A stretch of 64,000 nt of DNA from Chamaesiphon minutus PCC 6605 (GCF_000317145.1 NC_020053.1:62001-126000); one strand, 5' to 3'. Counted from the stretch's first letter, positions 42,308 to 52,210 are shown. The notes: generated by a model not told the origin, from the sequence alone. Numbers and translations are program-made.

Positions 42308-45262
42308 CTAAACTGTCGGTTGGATAGTCTTTGCTGGAGCTAGTTTTAATTGAGCTTGGATATCGATGAGGTGAACACCAATCAGGTTTGGTCGCACGAT
42401 ATTGGCAGCTCCGACACGAGTAGCAGGGCCGATCCCAATCGACAACATCCCTCCCGCGATCGCGGCCTCAATACCTACGGTGGCATCTTCCACCACCACA
42501 CAGCGGTCGGGATCGAGTCCAATCTGTTTAGCAGCGAACAAAAATAGGTCTGGGGCTGGCTTGGGAAGTGCGACACTATCACCATCGGCGATCGCATCAA
42601 TCAGATTACCAATTCCTAATTTCTCGATGACGGTGCGGGCATTCTTGCTAGCAGAACCGATCGCGATTTTAATGCCTGCTTGTCTGAGTTCTTGTAACAG
42701 CTCGATGGCTCCTGGAAACAGATTTTTGGGAGTAATGGTTTGGATCGATTCCACGTAGTAGCGATTTTTGCGCGCCATCATCTCCCCAAGTGCAGCTTCC
42801 GAATACTGCCTGTCGCCGACGATGTGCAGTAGCGATTCACGGCGGGATACGCCGCGCAGGGCTTCATTTGCCTGCCTGTTAAATGGTAATCCCTCTTCAT
42901 CAGCCAGTCGTTGCCAAGCCCGATAGTGAAATTCGGCAGTATCCGTCAACACCCCATCGACATCGAAGATGAAGCCCTGAATGTCAGCAGCTTGAGCGAA
43001 TGAGGGCGATAGATCGAAGCTGTGCCAAGTGCCGCGCCAGCTTAGTTTGAATTTGAGCCGAGTCCAAGTGGGCGGGAGGTGGGGAGTCGCGACAGGGCCG
43101 CTGTCCTTCAGTTGAATGCCTGCGAAGCCGAATACCACTGCTTGCCAGACACCGCCTGCTGAAGCTGCATGAATGCCGTCGGCGGTGTTACCGCGAGTAT
43201 CTTCGAGATCGACAGTGGCTGCCTGCATAAAGTCTCGATAAGCATCTGCTGTTTTACCCAAGTGGCTGGCGAGGATCGCATGAATGGCGGGACAAAGTGA
43301 CGATCCATAGGTGCTGTCGGTGCGGGGTGCATAGTAGTCCCAGTTCTTTTGGAGTACGTCACCAGGGAATTCTGGCGTGTCACGCATCAGGTAGAGGAGC
43401 ATCAACACATCGGGCTGTTTGAGTACCTGTCGCTGATTCGTTTCGTCCATGCCCAGCACAGCTTGAATCGATCGATCGCGGGGTTCGTAGTCGCTCAAAT
43501 TGATATCCTTGAGTTGGAAAAACCCATCGAATTGCTCGATCGGCCCGATGTCAGCATCATTAGGGATATAGATCTGAGCGATAATCTCGTGGATGTGTTG
43601 CAGTCGTTCTGGTGTGATTTTCAGCCTTTGTGCCAATTCGTTAGCACGATCTGGAAAAGTATGCTGCAACCACTCATAGACAGCAATTGCCTTTTCTAGA
43701 TGCCACTGCACCAGCCGATTGGTGTAGGCATTATTATTTACCTGCTCGTGGTATTCATCGGCTCCGATGACCCCACACAGTTCGTATCTTTCGTGTTTAG
43801 CATTCCACTCCACCCGACTCATCCAGAAGATGGCAGTGTCCAGGATGATTTCGGCTCCATAGTCGCGCAGCCAGATGTCATCACCTGTTACCTGCCAGTA
43901 CTGCCAGACAGCATAGGCAATGTCCGAGCTGATATGAATCTCCCGATCTCGGCACCAGATCCGTGTAGCTTCTGCATAAGGATCGTTTAAAATCGACCAG
44001 CGGGGGGTCATCTCATCACCAGTGGCGGCACTTTCCCAGGCAAACATGGCTCCTTGATACCCACTGTTGGCTGCTTTGCGCCGCGCTCCATCTAGGGTGT
44101 GATAGCGGTAGGTCAATAAGCTGCGGGCGAGACTGGGTTGCGTCAAAGTGAAAAAGGGCAAGATAAATATTTCGGTATCCCAAAAGACGTGTCCCCGATA
44201 GCCCAAACCTGACAGCGTTTTGGCGGGAACGCTGACTCGACTGTTATCTGTGCATTCACCCATGATGTGCGAACAGGCACCGATCAAGAGTTGAAATAGG
44301 TTGTAGCGCACTGCCAACTGAGCGGTGCTATCTCCCTCAATTTCGATATCGCTGGCTTGCCAAAATTCTTTCCACGCCTGCTGATGCGCGTCAAGCAGTA
44401 TCGGATAGGATGGCAGGCTAGCCAATTTAGCTTGAGCCGCTTGAACTGGTAGTTTCACATCCTGGGATGTAAACAGCGTCACGACCTTTTCTACACCTAC
44501 GGTCTGCCCTGCTGTGGCGATAAATGTAGTCCTCAAGGTGGGATAGTCGAGCGGATTTGTCACCTGCGTTATCGCGTCAGTGCCAACCGCCGTCATTTTA
44601 GCCGCCATGCCGAGTTCGATTTGCGAACTGCGGGTGCGAATTTGGAGCCAAATTGCCTGCCCCATCTTGCCTCGATTTAGTTGCTCCCAGTGATCGAAGC
44701 CTTGATTGTCAGGATAGCCATTGATGGTGGATTGAATCTCAATCGTGCCACTGAAATCGATCGGCGTAATCTGGCAGCGCAGTCCCAATACTTGATGATC
44801 TGACAAACTGGTAAAGCGATCGAACCGTAAGTCTACGGTATTTCCAATCGGGCTGCGCCAGCGGATCGATCGACTCAAAATCCCGTGCTGTAAGTCTAGC
44901 TGCCGCTCATATTGGAGGATTTCGCCTCGGTCGAGTCGAAACCGCTCTCCATTGATGACGATCGTTAATGACAGCCAATCAGGACAGTTTGCCAGCTCGG
45001 TATACACCCCAGGCACATCGTCATACATCCCATGCACTAAAGTAGCTGGTAACGCATCTGGGTAGCCTTCTTCAAAGCTGCCCCGCGTTCCTAAATAACC
45101 GTTGCCGATCGTAAATACGGTTTCTCTCGCCCGCAACTTTGCTGGATCTAATTCAGGTTCGATTAGCGTCCAGTCTGTATAAATCAGATCGCGAGTGGAA
45201 ATGTTCGTTGAAGTTGGGTGTGAGAGCAATTGTGCTTGAGGCTTAGAGGGTGATTGAGTCAT
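42308..45262 (-). CDS. GH65 disaccharide phosphorylase fused to beta-phosphoglucomutase
   Basis: 984 residues. The first ~735 form a GH65 phosphorylase: TVFTIGNGYLGTRGSFEEG (N-terminal domain), GYRGHVFWDTEIFILPFF and GVIGADEYHEQVNNNAYTN (catalytic Glu region of maltose/trehalose phosphorylases). The last ~240 are a HAD beta-phosphoglucomutase: FIFDVDGVLTDTAEFHYRAW (nucleophile Asp), KIAIGSASKN, and VVVEDATVGIEAAIAGG. The fusion turns maltose or trehalose plus phosphate into glucose and beta-G1P, then glucose-6-phosphate, saving ATP. Which disaccharide cannot be told. It connects to the phosphoketolase and glycogen genes nearby. Confidence 0.9.
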   Translation of the reverse strand: MTQSPSKPQAQLLSHPTSTNISTRDLIYTDWTLIEPELDPAKLRARETVFTIGNGYLGTRGSFEEGYPDALPATLVHGMYDDVPGVYTELANCPDWLSLTIVINGERFRLDRGEILQYERQLDLQHGILSRSIRWRSPIGNTVDLRFDRFTSLSDHQVLGLRCQITPIDFSGTIEIQSTINGYPDNQGFDHWEQLNRGKMGQAIWLQIRTRSSQIELGMAAKMTAVGTDAITQVTNPLDYPTLRTTFIATAGQTVGVEKVVTLFTSQDVKLPVQAAQAKLASLPSYPILLDAHQQAWKEFWQASDIEIEGDSTAQLAVRYNLFQLLIGACSHIMGECTDNSRVSVPAKTLSGLGYRGHVFWDTEIFILPFFTLTQPSLARSLLTYRYHTLDGARRKAANSGYQGAMFAWESAATGDEMTPRWSILNDPYAEATRIWCRDREIHISSDIAYAVWQYWQVTGDDIWLRDYGAEIILDTAIFWMSRVEWNAKHERYELCGVIGADEYHEQVNNNAYTNRLVQWHLEKAIAVYEWLQHTFPDRANELAQRLKITPERLQHIHEIIAQIYIPNDADIGPIEQFDGFFQLKDINLSDYEPRDRSIQAVLGMDETNQRQVLKQPDVLMLLYLMRDTPEFPGDVLQKNWDYYAPRTDSTYGSSLCPAIHAILASHLGKTADAYRDFMQAATVDLEDTRGNTADGIHAASAGGVWQAVVFGFAGIQLKDSGPVATPHLPPTWTRLKFKLSWRGTWHSFDLSPSFAQAADIQGFIFDVDGVLTDTAEFHYRAWQRLADEEGLPFNRQANEALRGVSRRESLLHIVGDRQYSEAALGEMMARKNRYYVESIQTITPKNLFPGAIELLQELRQAGIKIAIGSASKNARTVIEKLGIGNLIDAIADGDSVALPKPAPDLFLFAAKQIGLDPDRCVVVEDATVGIEAAIAGGMLSIGIGPATRVGAANIVRPNLIGVHLIDIQAQLKLAPAKTIQPTV

Positions 45263-45318
45263 GGCTGAAGATCCCTATACAGAACAAAAGTAAGAGTGAG
45301 ATCGCAAGACAATACGGG

Positions 45319-45789
45319 TTATTTCAAGTTTCGCTGTTCGGGATAACCCAGCATGTGACGACGAGCCAGGTAAAGGATGAGTGGTGGCAAAACGATCCAC
45401 TGAATGACAGCCAGAGAACTCATCCCTAGCATCGGTACTGCCAGCACTGGTACCCCATAGATTTTAGAAACATTGACTCGATAGGTTTCGATAACGAGGG
45501 TAATTAGTAACCCGATACTAGTAAACAAGAACGTCAGTTTTGGGGTGGGATGAAGCACCCAATTTCGCGAACGAACTAGCGCACTCACAACCCAACTACA
45601 GACTAGAATGATGACTCCATCACCGAAAGAGCAGTGAGTCAAGTCTCTAACCTTGTCAGCCAAAGAGGGACTTCCGTAAAACTCGTAATAGGGAGCCTGC
45701 CAAACTTCGTAAACAAAATTGAGTAAGAAGGCAAACAGAAACAGGTTTGGTTCTGGTGCTCCTAAAATTTGGATGATTCTCTTAGACAT
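45319..45789 (-). CDS. Four-helix membrane protein of unknown function
   Basis: 156 residues with about four TM segments: LFLFAFLLNFVYEVWQAPYY, DGVIILVCSWVVSALV, KLTFLFTSIGLLITLVIETY and MSSLAVIQWIVLPPLILYLA. Charged residues near the membrane (YEVWQAPYYEF; IETYRVNVSKIYG) look conserved-type, but I do not recognise the family. Upstream are a run of dispersed repeats and one copy of the 35 bp conserved sequence. Confidence 0.7.
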   Translation of the reverse strand: MSKRIIQILGAPEPNLFLFAFLLNFVYEVWQAPYYEFYGSPSLADKVRDLTHCSFGDGVIILVCSWVVSALVRSRNWVLHPTPKLTFLFTSIGLLITLVIETYRVNVSKIYGVPVLAVPMLGMSSLAVIQWIVLPPLILYLARRHMLGYPEQRNLK

Positions 45790-45820
45790 AAACCCCTACT
45801 CCGCACACATCATGGTGACG

Positions 45821-45975
45821 CGATTCTCTTCGAGACGGCATAGCCGAACGCGTTGGCGTAAGCCTGCTGTGAGGCGAATTGCTGCCTCGTTGCCAGAGCC
45901 TCTTTTGCGTTGGCAGACGTTTCGCGTTGGCGGAGCCTTGCCCTTGGCATTACTGAACGAGAATCGGGTTGCTAT
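45821..45975. repeat. Cluster of small dispersed repeats
   Basis: At least four repeat blocks are packed here (TTCTCTTCGAGACGGCATAG, CGAACGCGTTGGCG, GTTTCGCGTTGGCGGAGCC, GAACGAGAATCG). It lies in the leader of the 45319 gene and pushes the putative promoter ~190 bp from the start. Confidence 0.65.
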
Positions 45976-45981
45976 CGTATC

Positions 45982-46024
45982 AACTCTAAAACTAAATTCT
46001 GAGAAAGTTATGAGGGCTGCCTCG
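45982..46024 (-). promoter_or_regulatory. Conserved 35 bp upstream sequence, copy 2
   Basis: Minus strand CCCTCATAACTTTCTCAGAA then TTTAGTTTTAGAGTT, followed by TACGAT. It lies between the 46054 gene and the 45319 gene, both leftward. Confidence 0.6.
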
Positions 46025-46053
46025 TTCCCGTGAGCCTCTTTCCTGAAGAATCG

Positions 46054-46203
46054 CTATGGCATCCATCCGAACATATGACAAACTACGATACAAGCACCAA
46101 ACATGAAGACCATGCCGATCGTATTTTTAATAAACTTAGAAATATGATGAGAATTTGCTGAAGTGTCTTCAGTGGCTTGAGTTTCGGTTTCTGGGTGATG
46201 CAT
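46054..46203 (-). CDS. 49-residue single-TM protein
   Basis: ATG 46203, stop TAG at 46054-46056. Hydrophilic start MHHPETETQATEDTSANSHH, then KFIKNTIGMVFMFGACIVVC and HMFGWMP, one TM helix with two Cys and several Met. It is 20 bp downstream of the mgtA-like gene on the same strand, so likely co-transcribed. A truncated duplicate of its C-terminal half stands at 57070-57149. Both copies keep the TM sequence, which argues that it is a real gene. Unknown function. Confidence 0.6.
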   Translation of the reverse strand: MHHPETETQATEDTSANSHHISKFIKNTIGMVFMFGACIVVCHMFGWMP

Positions 46204-46223
46204 TGTGATTTACTCCTGCGAAG

Positions 46224-48755
46224 TCAAAACTTTACGTGTTGATAAAAGATTTTTTTGACGAGATCTGCTGTCACAACGTAAGTTGCAACGATCGCTCCCA
46301 ACGCCAGCACAAAACTCAACGGTAACGGTTGAAATCCGAGCAGGGTAGCTAAAGGTGTCCAGGGAATGATGATGGTCGCTCCGATGGTTGCTAGCGTTGC
46401 TGCTAATAGGTATTTTCCTGGTTTACTATTGAGAATGGATTGACGGGTGCGAACGACTAGTACCACCAATGAAGCGGAGATAACCGACTCCAAAAACCAA
46501 CCCGTTCTAAACTGTTGCGGTTGAGCTTTTAGCAATAATAATAGTGCTCCAAAAGTGAGGTAATCAAATATAGAACTTAGCAACCCGAACACAATCATAA
46601 AATTGCGAATAAACTTGATATCCATGCGACGGGGTTTGGTCACTAATTCTCGATCGACTCGATCGGTCGCGATCGTCAATTCAGGGAAATCGGTGAGTAG
46701 GTTCGTTAGCAAAATCTGACTGGGTAGCAATGGTAGAAAAGGCAGAAACAGCGAAATACCCGCCATGCTGAACATATTGCCAAAATTGGCACTAGTCGCC
46801 ATAAATACATATTTTAAAGTGTTGGCAAAGGTAATGCGTCCTTCCTTTACTCCTGCTACGAGGACATTCAAATCTTTTTCCATCAATACGATATCAGCGG
46901 CTTCCTTGGCGACATCAACCGCACTCTCGACTGAGATTCCCACATCAGCAGCATGAAGTGCAGAGGCATCGTTAATGCCATCTCCCAGATAGCCAACCAC
47001 ATTTCCCGCCTTTTTGAGGGCAATTACGATCCGCTCTTTTTGATTTGGCTCGATCTCCGCAAAAACATTTGTAGATTGGACTCGAAACCTCAAGGCTTCA
47101 TCGCTGAGTTTGCTCAGTTCAGAGCCTGTTAAAACCTGTGGTTCGGGCAATCCAACTTGCTTGATAATACTCATTGCCACTGCTTTGCTGTCTCCAGTAA
47201 TCATCTTTGGGGTGATTCCCAGTTCTTGTAACTCTTTGAGGGTATCAGCAATGCCAGCTTTGGGCGGATCGAACAGAGCCAGGTAGCCCAGAAATGTCAT
47301 GTTCCTCTCATCATCTTTGCTGAATGAATCTCGATCTAAATCCCGATAAGCCACACCCAAAGCTCTAAATCCCTGACTGCCGAGATCTTCAGCCTGTTGG
47401 TGAAGTTTTTGGCGTTGGTCGGTAATATCAATCGTTTTCCCCTCAGCAGTCTCAACAGTCGAGCAAACATCCAGAATGTTTTTAAGTGCGCCTTTAGCGA
47501 TAATTAGCTGCTTACTTTCGTGTTTAAACAAAATACTTAGACGTTTACGGTTAAAGTCATAGGGCACTTCATCTAACTTTTGATAGCTAGAAATACCGAA
47601 CTTTTTATGTGCGCGAATTGCTGTGTCGATCGGATTTACATAACCCGATTCTGCTGCGGCATTTAGATAAGCATAAAGGAGAACTCGGTCGCTGTCTTTG
47701 CCCTCCACATCCACCGCAGCGTGAATTTTCACCTCTCCTTCCGTCAGTGTCCCTGTCTTATCAGTGCAAAACACGTTCATACTGCCAAAGTTTTCGATCG
47801 CAGGTAATCGTTTGACAATTACCCGTTTTTTCGCCATTGTCTGAGCACCACGAGCTAAATTAACACTGACGATCGCAGGTAGCAGTTGGGGAGTCAAACC
47901 GACCGCCAGTGCCAGCGAAAACATAAAAGATTCCAGCACCGGACGGCGGAGGTAGACGTTGGCGGCAAAAATTAGCACCACCAAAATTAAGGTTACTTCC
48001 ATCAAAAAGTAGCCAAATTTGCTCAGTCCCCGTTCAAATTCTGTTTCGGAAGGCTTGAGTTTGAGACGTTCCGATACTTTACCAAATTCAGTTTCTTTGC
48101 CAGTATGCACGACAATTGCTGTCGCCGTGCCACTGATTACGTTGGTGCCCATATAGAGGACATTGGTGCGTTGGCTGAGTCCAGTTTCCGCAGGCAATAC
48201 GCCAGTGAGCTTATCAACTGGATAGGTTTCTCCAGTTAGTGCTGCTTCATTGACTGAGAGATCTTTTGACTCCAGAACTAGACAGTCACCTGGAATATTT
48301 TTACCCGCTGACAGCAATACAATATCCCCAGGTACCACCTCTTGATTAGGGATGTCCTGAGATTGACTATCCCTCAATACCGTGGCTTTAACTTGCACTA
48401 ATGTTAATAACTTTTCTACAGCATTCGAGGCTCCGCGCTCTTGCCAAAATCCTAATAGCCCACTGATAAATACGATCGTCAGAATGATAATCGCATCTAG
48501 GGCATCTTTAAGGAAAATTGATAAGATTGCAGCAAAAATTAGAATCAAGATAATCGGACTCTTGAACTGAGCGAACAATAGCATCAAATCGCTCGATTTG
48601 TGTGTTTGTTTGAGGCTATTTGCCCCGTATTTACTCAGGCGTTGTTGTGCATCTTGACGGTTTAACCCAGCGATCGTAGAGTGCTTCTGCTGAAGCACTC
48701 GATCTGTAGACAAACTCCAAAACGGAAAATTTTGAGGATTTATTATGTTCTCCAT
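46224..48755 (-). CDS. Mg2+-type P-type ATPase, MgtA-like
   Basis: 843 residues. Cation_ATPase N-terminus (GLNRQDAQQRLSKYGANSL), actuator VNEAALTGETYPVD, phosphorylation DKTGTLTEGEVK, hinge GDGINDASALHAADVGISV. The TM4 stretch LAVGLTPQLLPAIVSVNLARGA is the P3B MgtA signature, distinct from Ca2+ pumps. Imports Mg2+ (possibly Ni2+/Co2+). It starts 7 bp after the next-upstream P-type ATPase gene, so one operon. No Mg2+ leader element seen. Confidence 0.88.
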   Translation of the reverse strand: MENIINPQNFPFWSLSTDRVLQQKHSTIAGLNRQDAQQRLSKYGANSLKQTHKSSDLMLLFAQFKSPIILILIFAAILSIFLKDALDAIIILTIVFISGLLGFWQERGASNAVEKLLTLVQVKATVLRDSQSQDIPNQEVVPGDIVLLSAGKNIPGDCLVLESKDLSVNEAALTGETYPVDKLTGVLPAETGLSQRTNVLYMGTNVISGTATAIVVHTGKETEFGKVSERLKLKPSETEFERGLSKFGYFLMEVTLILVVLIFAANVYLRRPVLESFMFSLALAVGLTPQLLPAIVSVNLARGAQTMAKKRVIVKRLPAIENFGSMNVFCTDKTGTLTEGEVKIHAAVDVEGKDSDRVLLYAYLNAAAESGYVNPIDTAIRAHKKFGISSYQKLDEVPYDFNRKRLSILFKHESKQLIIAKGALKNILDVCSTVETAEGKTIDITDQRQKLHQQAEDLGSQGFRALGVAYRDLDRDSFSKDDERNMTFLGYLALFDPPKAGIADTLKELQELGITPKMITGDSKAVAMSIIKQVGLPEPQVLTGSELSKLSDEALRFRVQSTNVFAEIEPNQKERIVIALKKAGNVVGYLGDGINDASALHAADVGISVESAVDVAKEAADIVLMEKDLNVLVAGVKEGRITFANTLKYVFMATSANFGNMFSMAGISLFLPFLPLLPSQILLTNLLTDFPELTIATDRVDRELVTKPRRMDIKFIRNFMIVFGLLSSIFDYLTFGALLLLLKAQPQQFRTGWFLESVISASLVVLVVRTRQSILNSKPGKYLLAATLATIGATIIIPWTPLATLLGFQPLPLSFVLALGAIVATYVVTADLVKKIFYQHVKF

Positions 48756-48762
48756 AATCTTA

Positions 48763-51387
48763 CTACAATCTTGTTTTTGAAGTTTGCTTTAATAGTTCAA
48801 ACCAGAGTAAGCTAATCACTCCACCAAGTAGACTAATAGCCAGATCGATCGGGTGTAAAAAGGAGAAACTAAACAAGTCCCGCACGAATGGAATGTACAG
48901 GACGATCGCCAGAAAGAATACTCCTCCACCAATCACCCACCACAGGGCAGGATTCGGGGATTTTAGTATTTGCAGACTTAGGCGCGAGGTCGAACCTTCA
49001 CTCAGAATTAGTCCGAGATTAGCCAGCATTAATGTCGTAAACGTTAGCGCACGAATATCTAATTCACCTTGCTTGCGGTATGTAGCGATCGCAAATACTG
49101 TCAGAATAATTACGAAGATTCCGCCCCCTTGGAGCAGGGCTAAACCCAAAGTTTTCCTGCCGAATAATGGTTCTTTAGGATTGCGAGGTGGACGCTTCAT
49201 GACATTTGCTTCGGCGGGTTCAGCTTCCAAGACGATCGAGCAAGCTGGATCGATAATCAAATGTAGAAAGGCAACGTGAATCGGTAGTAATACTAATGGC
49301 AATTTAAACAGAACGGGAATCAATGATATCCCTGCAATCGGAATATGAATTGCCAGCAAATATGACATGGCTTTGCGGAGATTATCAAAAATTCTTCGTC
49401 CTAATTTGACGGCTTGAACGATCGATGAAAAATCATCATCCAATAACACTAACGCCGCCGACTCCCGCGCAACATCCGTGCCGCGTTGCCCCATTGCAAT
49501 CCCGATTTGGGCAGCTTTGAGCGCAGGAGCATCATTCACTCCATCGCCAGTCATCGCGACGACTTCACCCTTATCTTTGAGGGCATTCACGATTCGTAAT
49601 TTCTGTTCGGGAACGGCGCGGGCAAAGATACTGGTATTCTCAATCCGCTGCTGGAGTTCGGTTTCACTCATGCCATCCAATTCCGCTCCAGTTATCGTGT
49701 CTCCAGTTTGCAAGCCCACCTGACGAGCGATCGTTTGGGCAGTTTCTGGATAGTCACCCGTAATCATTACCACGCGAATCCCAGCCGTATGGCATTCTTG
49801 AATCGCCGCCGCCACAGTTGGGCGGACTGGATCTGAGAGTCCGACTAAGCCGAGAAATTGAAAAGGGAAATCGTGTTGTTTGTCCGGTAAATGTTCGGGC
49901 GTAAGCACTGGATGCGGTGGCAAAAATGGCTGCGGTGCATCTAGCAGAGACGCTTTGGCAACACCCAATACCCGCAATCCTTGCGTCGCCATTTCACTGA
50001 CTTGTACTGTCAGAATTTTCTGCTGTTGGGGCGTAAAATGACAGAGATTCGCGATCGCTTCTGGTGCGCCTTTGGTGGCAATTTCATACTGCTTGTCATC
50101 TGCCGATCGCCAGACATGCGACATTGCCAGTAAATCTGGTGAAAGCGGATATTCTCTCAATAGCGTCCAATTATTGTGTAAATGTTCGGTATTTGCCAGA
50201 GATCGATCTCCCAATTCTTTAAACGCCTTCTCCATCGGATCGAAGGGATCTCTCTGGCTGGCGAGAATACAGAACTCAACTAATGCGTGAACCGCTTCAG
50301 GGAGTGGCATTTGTGAATGCAATGCTAAATCGTAAGGCTGAGGGTTTTCGGCATGGTTGTAAGCGAATAACTGCTGCACAGCCATCTGATTTAGCGTCAG
50401 CGTCCCCGTTTTATCTACACATAAAACTGTTGCCGAACCGACAGTTTCGACAGCAGAAGTGCGACGTGTTAAGACATGATTTTGAGAAATCCGCCAAGCT
50501 CCCAAGACGAGGAAGATCGTGACGACAACTGGAAATTCATTCGGCAAAATTGCCATCGCTAACGTAATCCCTGCCAGCACTCCTTTGAGCCAATTTCCGG
50601 TGGTGGCTCCATAAATTACCACGATCGCTACACACAGCGATAAAGCGATGCCAAATAAGCGATTCACCAACCGATTCATTTCTCGTTGCAAGGGAGTCAC
50701 TTCTGGCTGCACTTTTTGTAAAGCGTTGCCAATCTTCCCCATCTCTGTCTGAGAACCGATCGATCGCACCTTGACGATCCCCTGTCCCTGCACCACCAAT
50801 GTTCCAGAGTATACAAACGGTAATTCATCGCCCCCTGGACGCGCCATCTCTACATCGCCTACAGCAGCAATTTTGCGAACGGGAAGCGATTCTCCAGTCA
50901 ATAATGATTCATCAGTTGAAAGATTGGTGCAAGATAGAACGATCGCATCCGCAGGTACTCTGTCCCCTTCTGCCAGCACTAAGATATCGTCCCGCACCAC
51001 TTCTCGCCCCGGAATCCGTTTGCGTTGTCCATCTCGAATCACCAAGGCGCGAGGACTGGAAAGATCTCGCAAGGCTTCTAGAGCGTGTTCGGTTTTACCT
51101 TCTTGGTACAGGCTAATCCCCATCATCAAGACGACGAAACCCAATAAAATCAAAGCTTCTTGGAGATCGCCTAAAATCCAATAGATGATACCACCGCCGA
51201 CGAGCAATAGAAAGATCGGATCTCGAACCATGCTCCAAGCCATCAATACAAGATTGTGAGACGGAGCTGAGGGGAGTTCATTGTAGCCGTCGCGATCGAT
51301 CTTAGCGATTGCATCTCGCTCGGATAAGCCAGCCACGGGATCGATCTCATGCTGTGTAGATTCTCGCCGAACGATTGGAGAAACCAT
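48763..51387 (-). CDS. P2-type cation-transporting ATPase
   Basis: 874 residues from ATG 51387; a GTG at 51402 would add five. N-terminal GLSERDAIAKIDRDGYNELP, actuator TDESLLTGESLPV, TM4 AMAILPNEFPVVVTIFLVLGAWR, phosphorylation CVDKTGTLTLNQM, hinge MTGDGVNDAPALKAAQIGIAMG. The PNEFP in TM4 replaces the PEGLP of classical Ca2+ pumps, so cation specificity is uncertain; related bacterial pumps are annotated as Ca2+ or H+/K+-like. First gene of the two-pump operon. Confidence 0.85.
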   Translation of the reverse strand: MVSPIVRRESTQHEIDPVAGLSERDAIAKIDRDGYNELPSAPSHNLVLMAWSMVRDPIFLLLVGGGIIYWILGDLQEALILLGFVVLMMGISLYQEGKTEHALEALRDLSSPRALVIRDGQRKRIPGREVVRDDILVLAEGDRVPADAIVLSCTNLSTDESLLTGESLPVRKIAAVGDVEMARPGGDELPFVYSGTLVVQGQGIVKVRSIGSQTEMGKIGNALQKVQPEVTPLQREMNRLVNRLFGIALSLCVAIVVIYGATTGNWLKGVLAGITLAMAILPNEFPVVVTIFLVLGAWRISQNHVLTRRTSAVETVGSATVLCVDKTGTLTLNQMAVQQLFAYNHAENPQPYDLALHSQMPLPEAVHALVEFCILASQRDPFDPMEKAFKELGDRSLANTEHLHNNWTLLREYPLSPDLLAMSHVWRSADDKQYEIATKGAPEAIANLCHFTPQQQKILTVQVSEMATQGLRVLGVAKASLLDAPQPFLPPHPVLTPEHLPDKQHDFPFQFLGLVGLSDPVRPTVAAAIQECHTAGIRVVMITGDYPETAQTIARQVGLQTGDTITGAELDGMSETELQQRIENTSIFARAVPEQKLRIVNALKDKGEVVAMTGDGVNDAPALKAAQIGIAMGQRGTDVARESAALVLLDDDFSSIVQAVKLGRRIFDNLRKAMSYLLAIHIPIAGISLIPVLFKLPLVLLPIHVAFLHLIIDPACSIVLEAEPAEANVMKRPPRNPKEPLFGRKTLGLALLQGGGIFVIILTVFAIATYRKQGELDIRALTFTTLMLANLGLILSEGSTSRLSLQILKSPNPALWWVIGGGVFFLAIVLYIPFVRDLFSFSFLHPIDLAISLLGGVISLLWFELLKQTSKTRL

Positions 51388-51422
51388 AAAGTCTGTTACC
51401 ACAACTAAATTAGTCAGTTCGT

Positions 51423-51453
51423 AACCGAGAGCTTCTCATTCTGAGAATCGCTC
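51423..51453. repeat. Small dispersed repeat upstream of the P-type ATPase operon
   Basis: AACCGAGAGCTTCTCATTCT then GAGAATCGCTC, in the gap between two minus-strand genes. It partly resembles the 35 bp upstream sequence (TTCTCAGAAT) on the minus strand. Confidence 0.45.
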
Positions 51454-51471
51454 GACAACGATTTGATTTAT

Positions 51472-51936
51472 TTATCCAACCATCATCCGGCTGCTGACAC
51501 CATCAGTCGTGCGTCCGCTCATTTCGCTCGGATAAACACGATAGATGGAAATTACTTCTGCCCGTCCCCACGAGTCGATCCAAGTGCGATTAATTGCGGG
51601 AGAAAGTGTAGGGTTAATCTCTTTGATTAATTTTTGTACCCGTGCGATCTCTGCTTTCTCGGTCAATCGTTTGGCTTCTCCCATCACAATTACACTCCGC
51701 CAGTGGAGCGGATCGTTAACTATCTCTTCGACTTGGAGGCAGATTTCTGGGCTGGCATCGATGTCATGAGTCTTCATTCCCTCAGTGGTAAACAGATAAA
51801 TATTTTCATCTTCAATGTAATAATGCATCGGCATTACATAGGGTTTTCCTTCATGAATGAAACCAAGATGTCCATAGCCAACTTTGCGTAACAGTTCGTA
51901 GATTTCTGTGGAACTCATTTCGTCGATATCTAACAT
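51472..51936 (-). CDS. Pyridoxamine 5'-phosphate oxidase-like flavoprotein, copy 1
   Basis: 154 residues from ATG 51936 (MLDIDEMSSTEIYELL), preceded by AGGAGAAT as ribosome site. Split-barrel pattern: GHLGFIHEGKPYVMPMHYYIEDENIYLFTTEGMK, EICLQVEEI and HWRSVIVMGEAKRLTE. These proteins bind FMN or F420/heme-like cofactors; the natural substrate is unknown. It is ~65% identical by eye to the copy at 52211. A DUF1816 gene lies between the two copies. Confidence 0.8.
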   Translation of the reverse strand: MLDIDEMSSTEIYELLRKVGYGHLGFIHEGKPYVMPMHYYIEDENIYLFTTEGMKTHDIDASPEICLQVEEIVNDPLHWRSVIVMGEAKRLTEKAEIARVQKLIKEINPTLSPAINRTWIDSWGRAEVISIYRVYPSEMSGRTTDGVSSRMMVG

Positions 51937-51953
51937 AATTATTCTCCTAATGA

Positions 51954-52184
51954 TTAGAGCGAATCGTGTTCGATTGTCAGTAGATCGGGCTGACAATGCC
52001 TGTCGATTTTGATTTTGATACCTTGAGCAAATTCACCTTCAAGATCTTCCACAAAGCCTTTGCTGGCTACCTCCGCTTCCCAGGCACCCGCAAATGGGCC
52101 GAAATAATAGGTACATTTGGGCTGTGCGGTAAAAATTTCGATCCACCAAGCTTGACGGCAAGCATTTAGAGTGTCAATCATCAC
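51954..52184 (-). CDS. DUF1816 protein
   Basis: 76 residues: WWIEIFTAQPKCTYYFGPFAGAWEAEVASKGFVEDLEGEFAQGI. This matches the cyanobacterial DUF1816 pattern (WWVEI.T..P.CTYYFGPF..A.EA). Soluble, function unknown. Start at the first of two adjacent ATG codons. Enclosed by two PNPOx-like genes on the same strand, spacing ~17-26 bp, so one operon. Confidence 0.82.
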   Translation of the reverse strand: MMIDTLNACRQAWWIEIFTAQPKCTYYFGPFAGAWEAEVASKGFVEDLEGEFAQGIKIKIDRHCQPDLLTIEHDSL

Positions 52185-52210
52185 ACTATTTTTATTCTTG
52201 AAGATCGATA

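Noticed and set aside
45719-46033. 104-codon forward ORF
   Set aside because: It covers the start of a minus-strand membrane protein gene and a cluster of dispersed repeats; its residues are repeat-derived.
46204-51471. Mg2+ sensing leader before the MgtA-type pump
   Set aside because: The gene starts 7 bp after another ATPase gene, leaving no room for a leader, and the 84 bp before the first ATPase gene shows no such structure.
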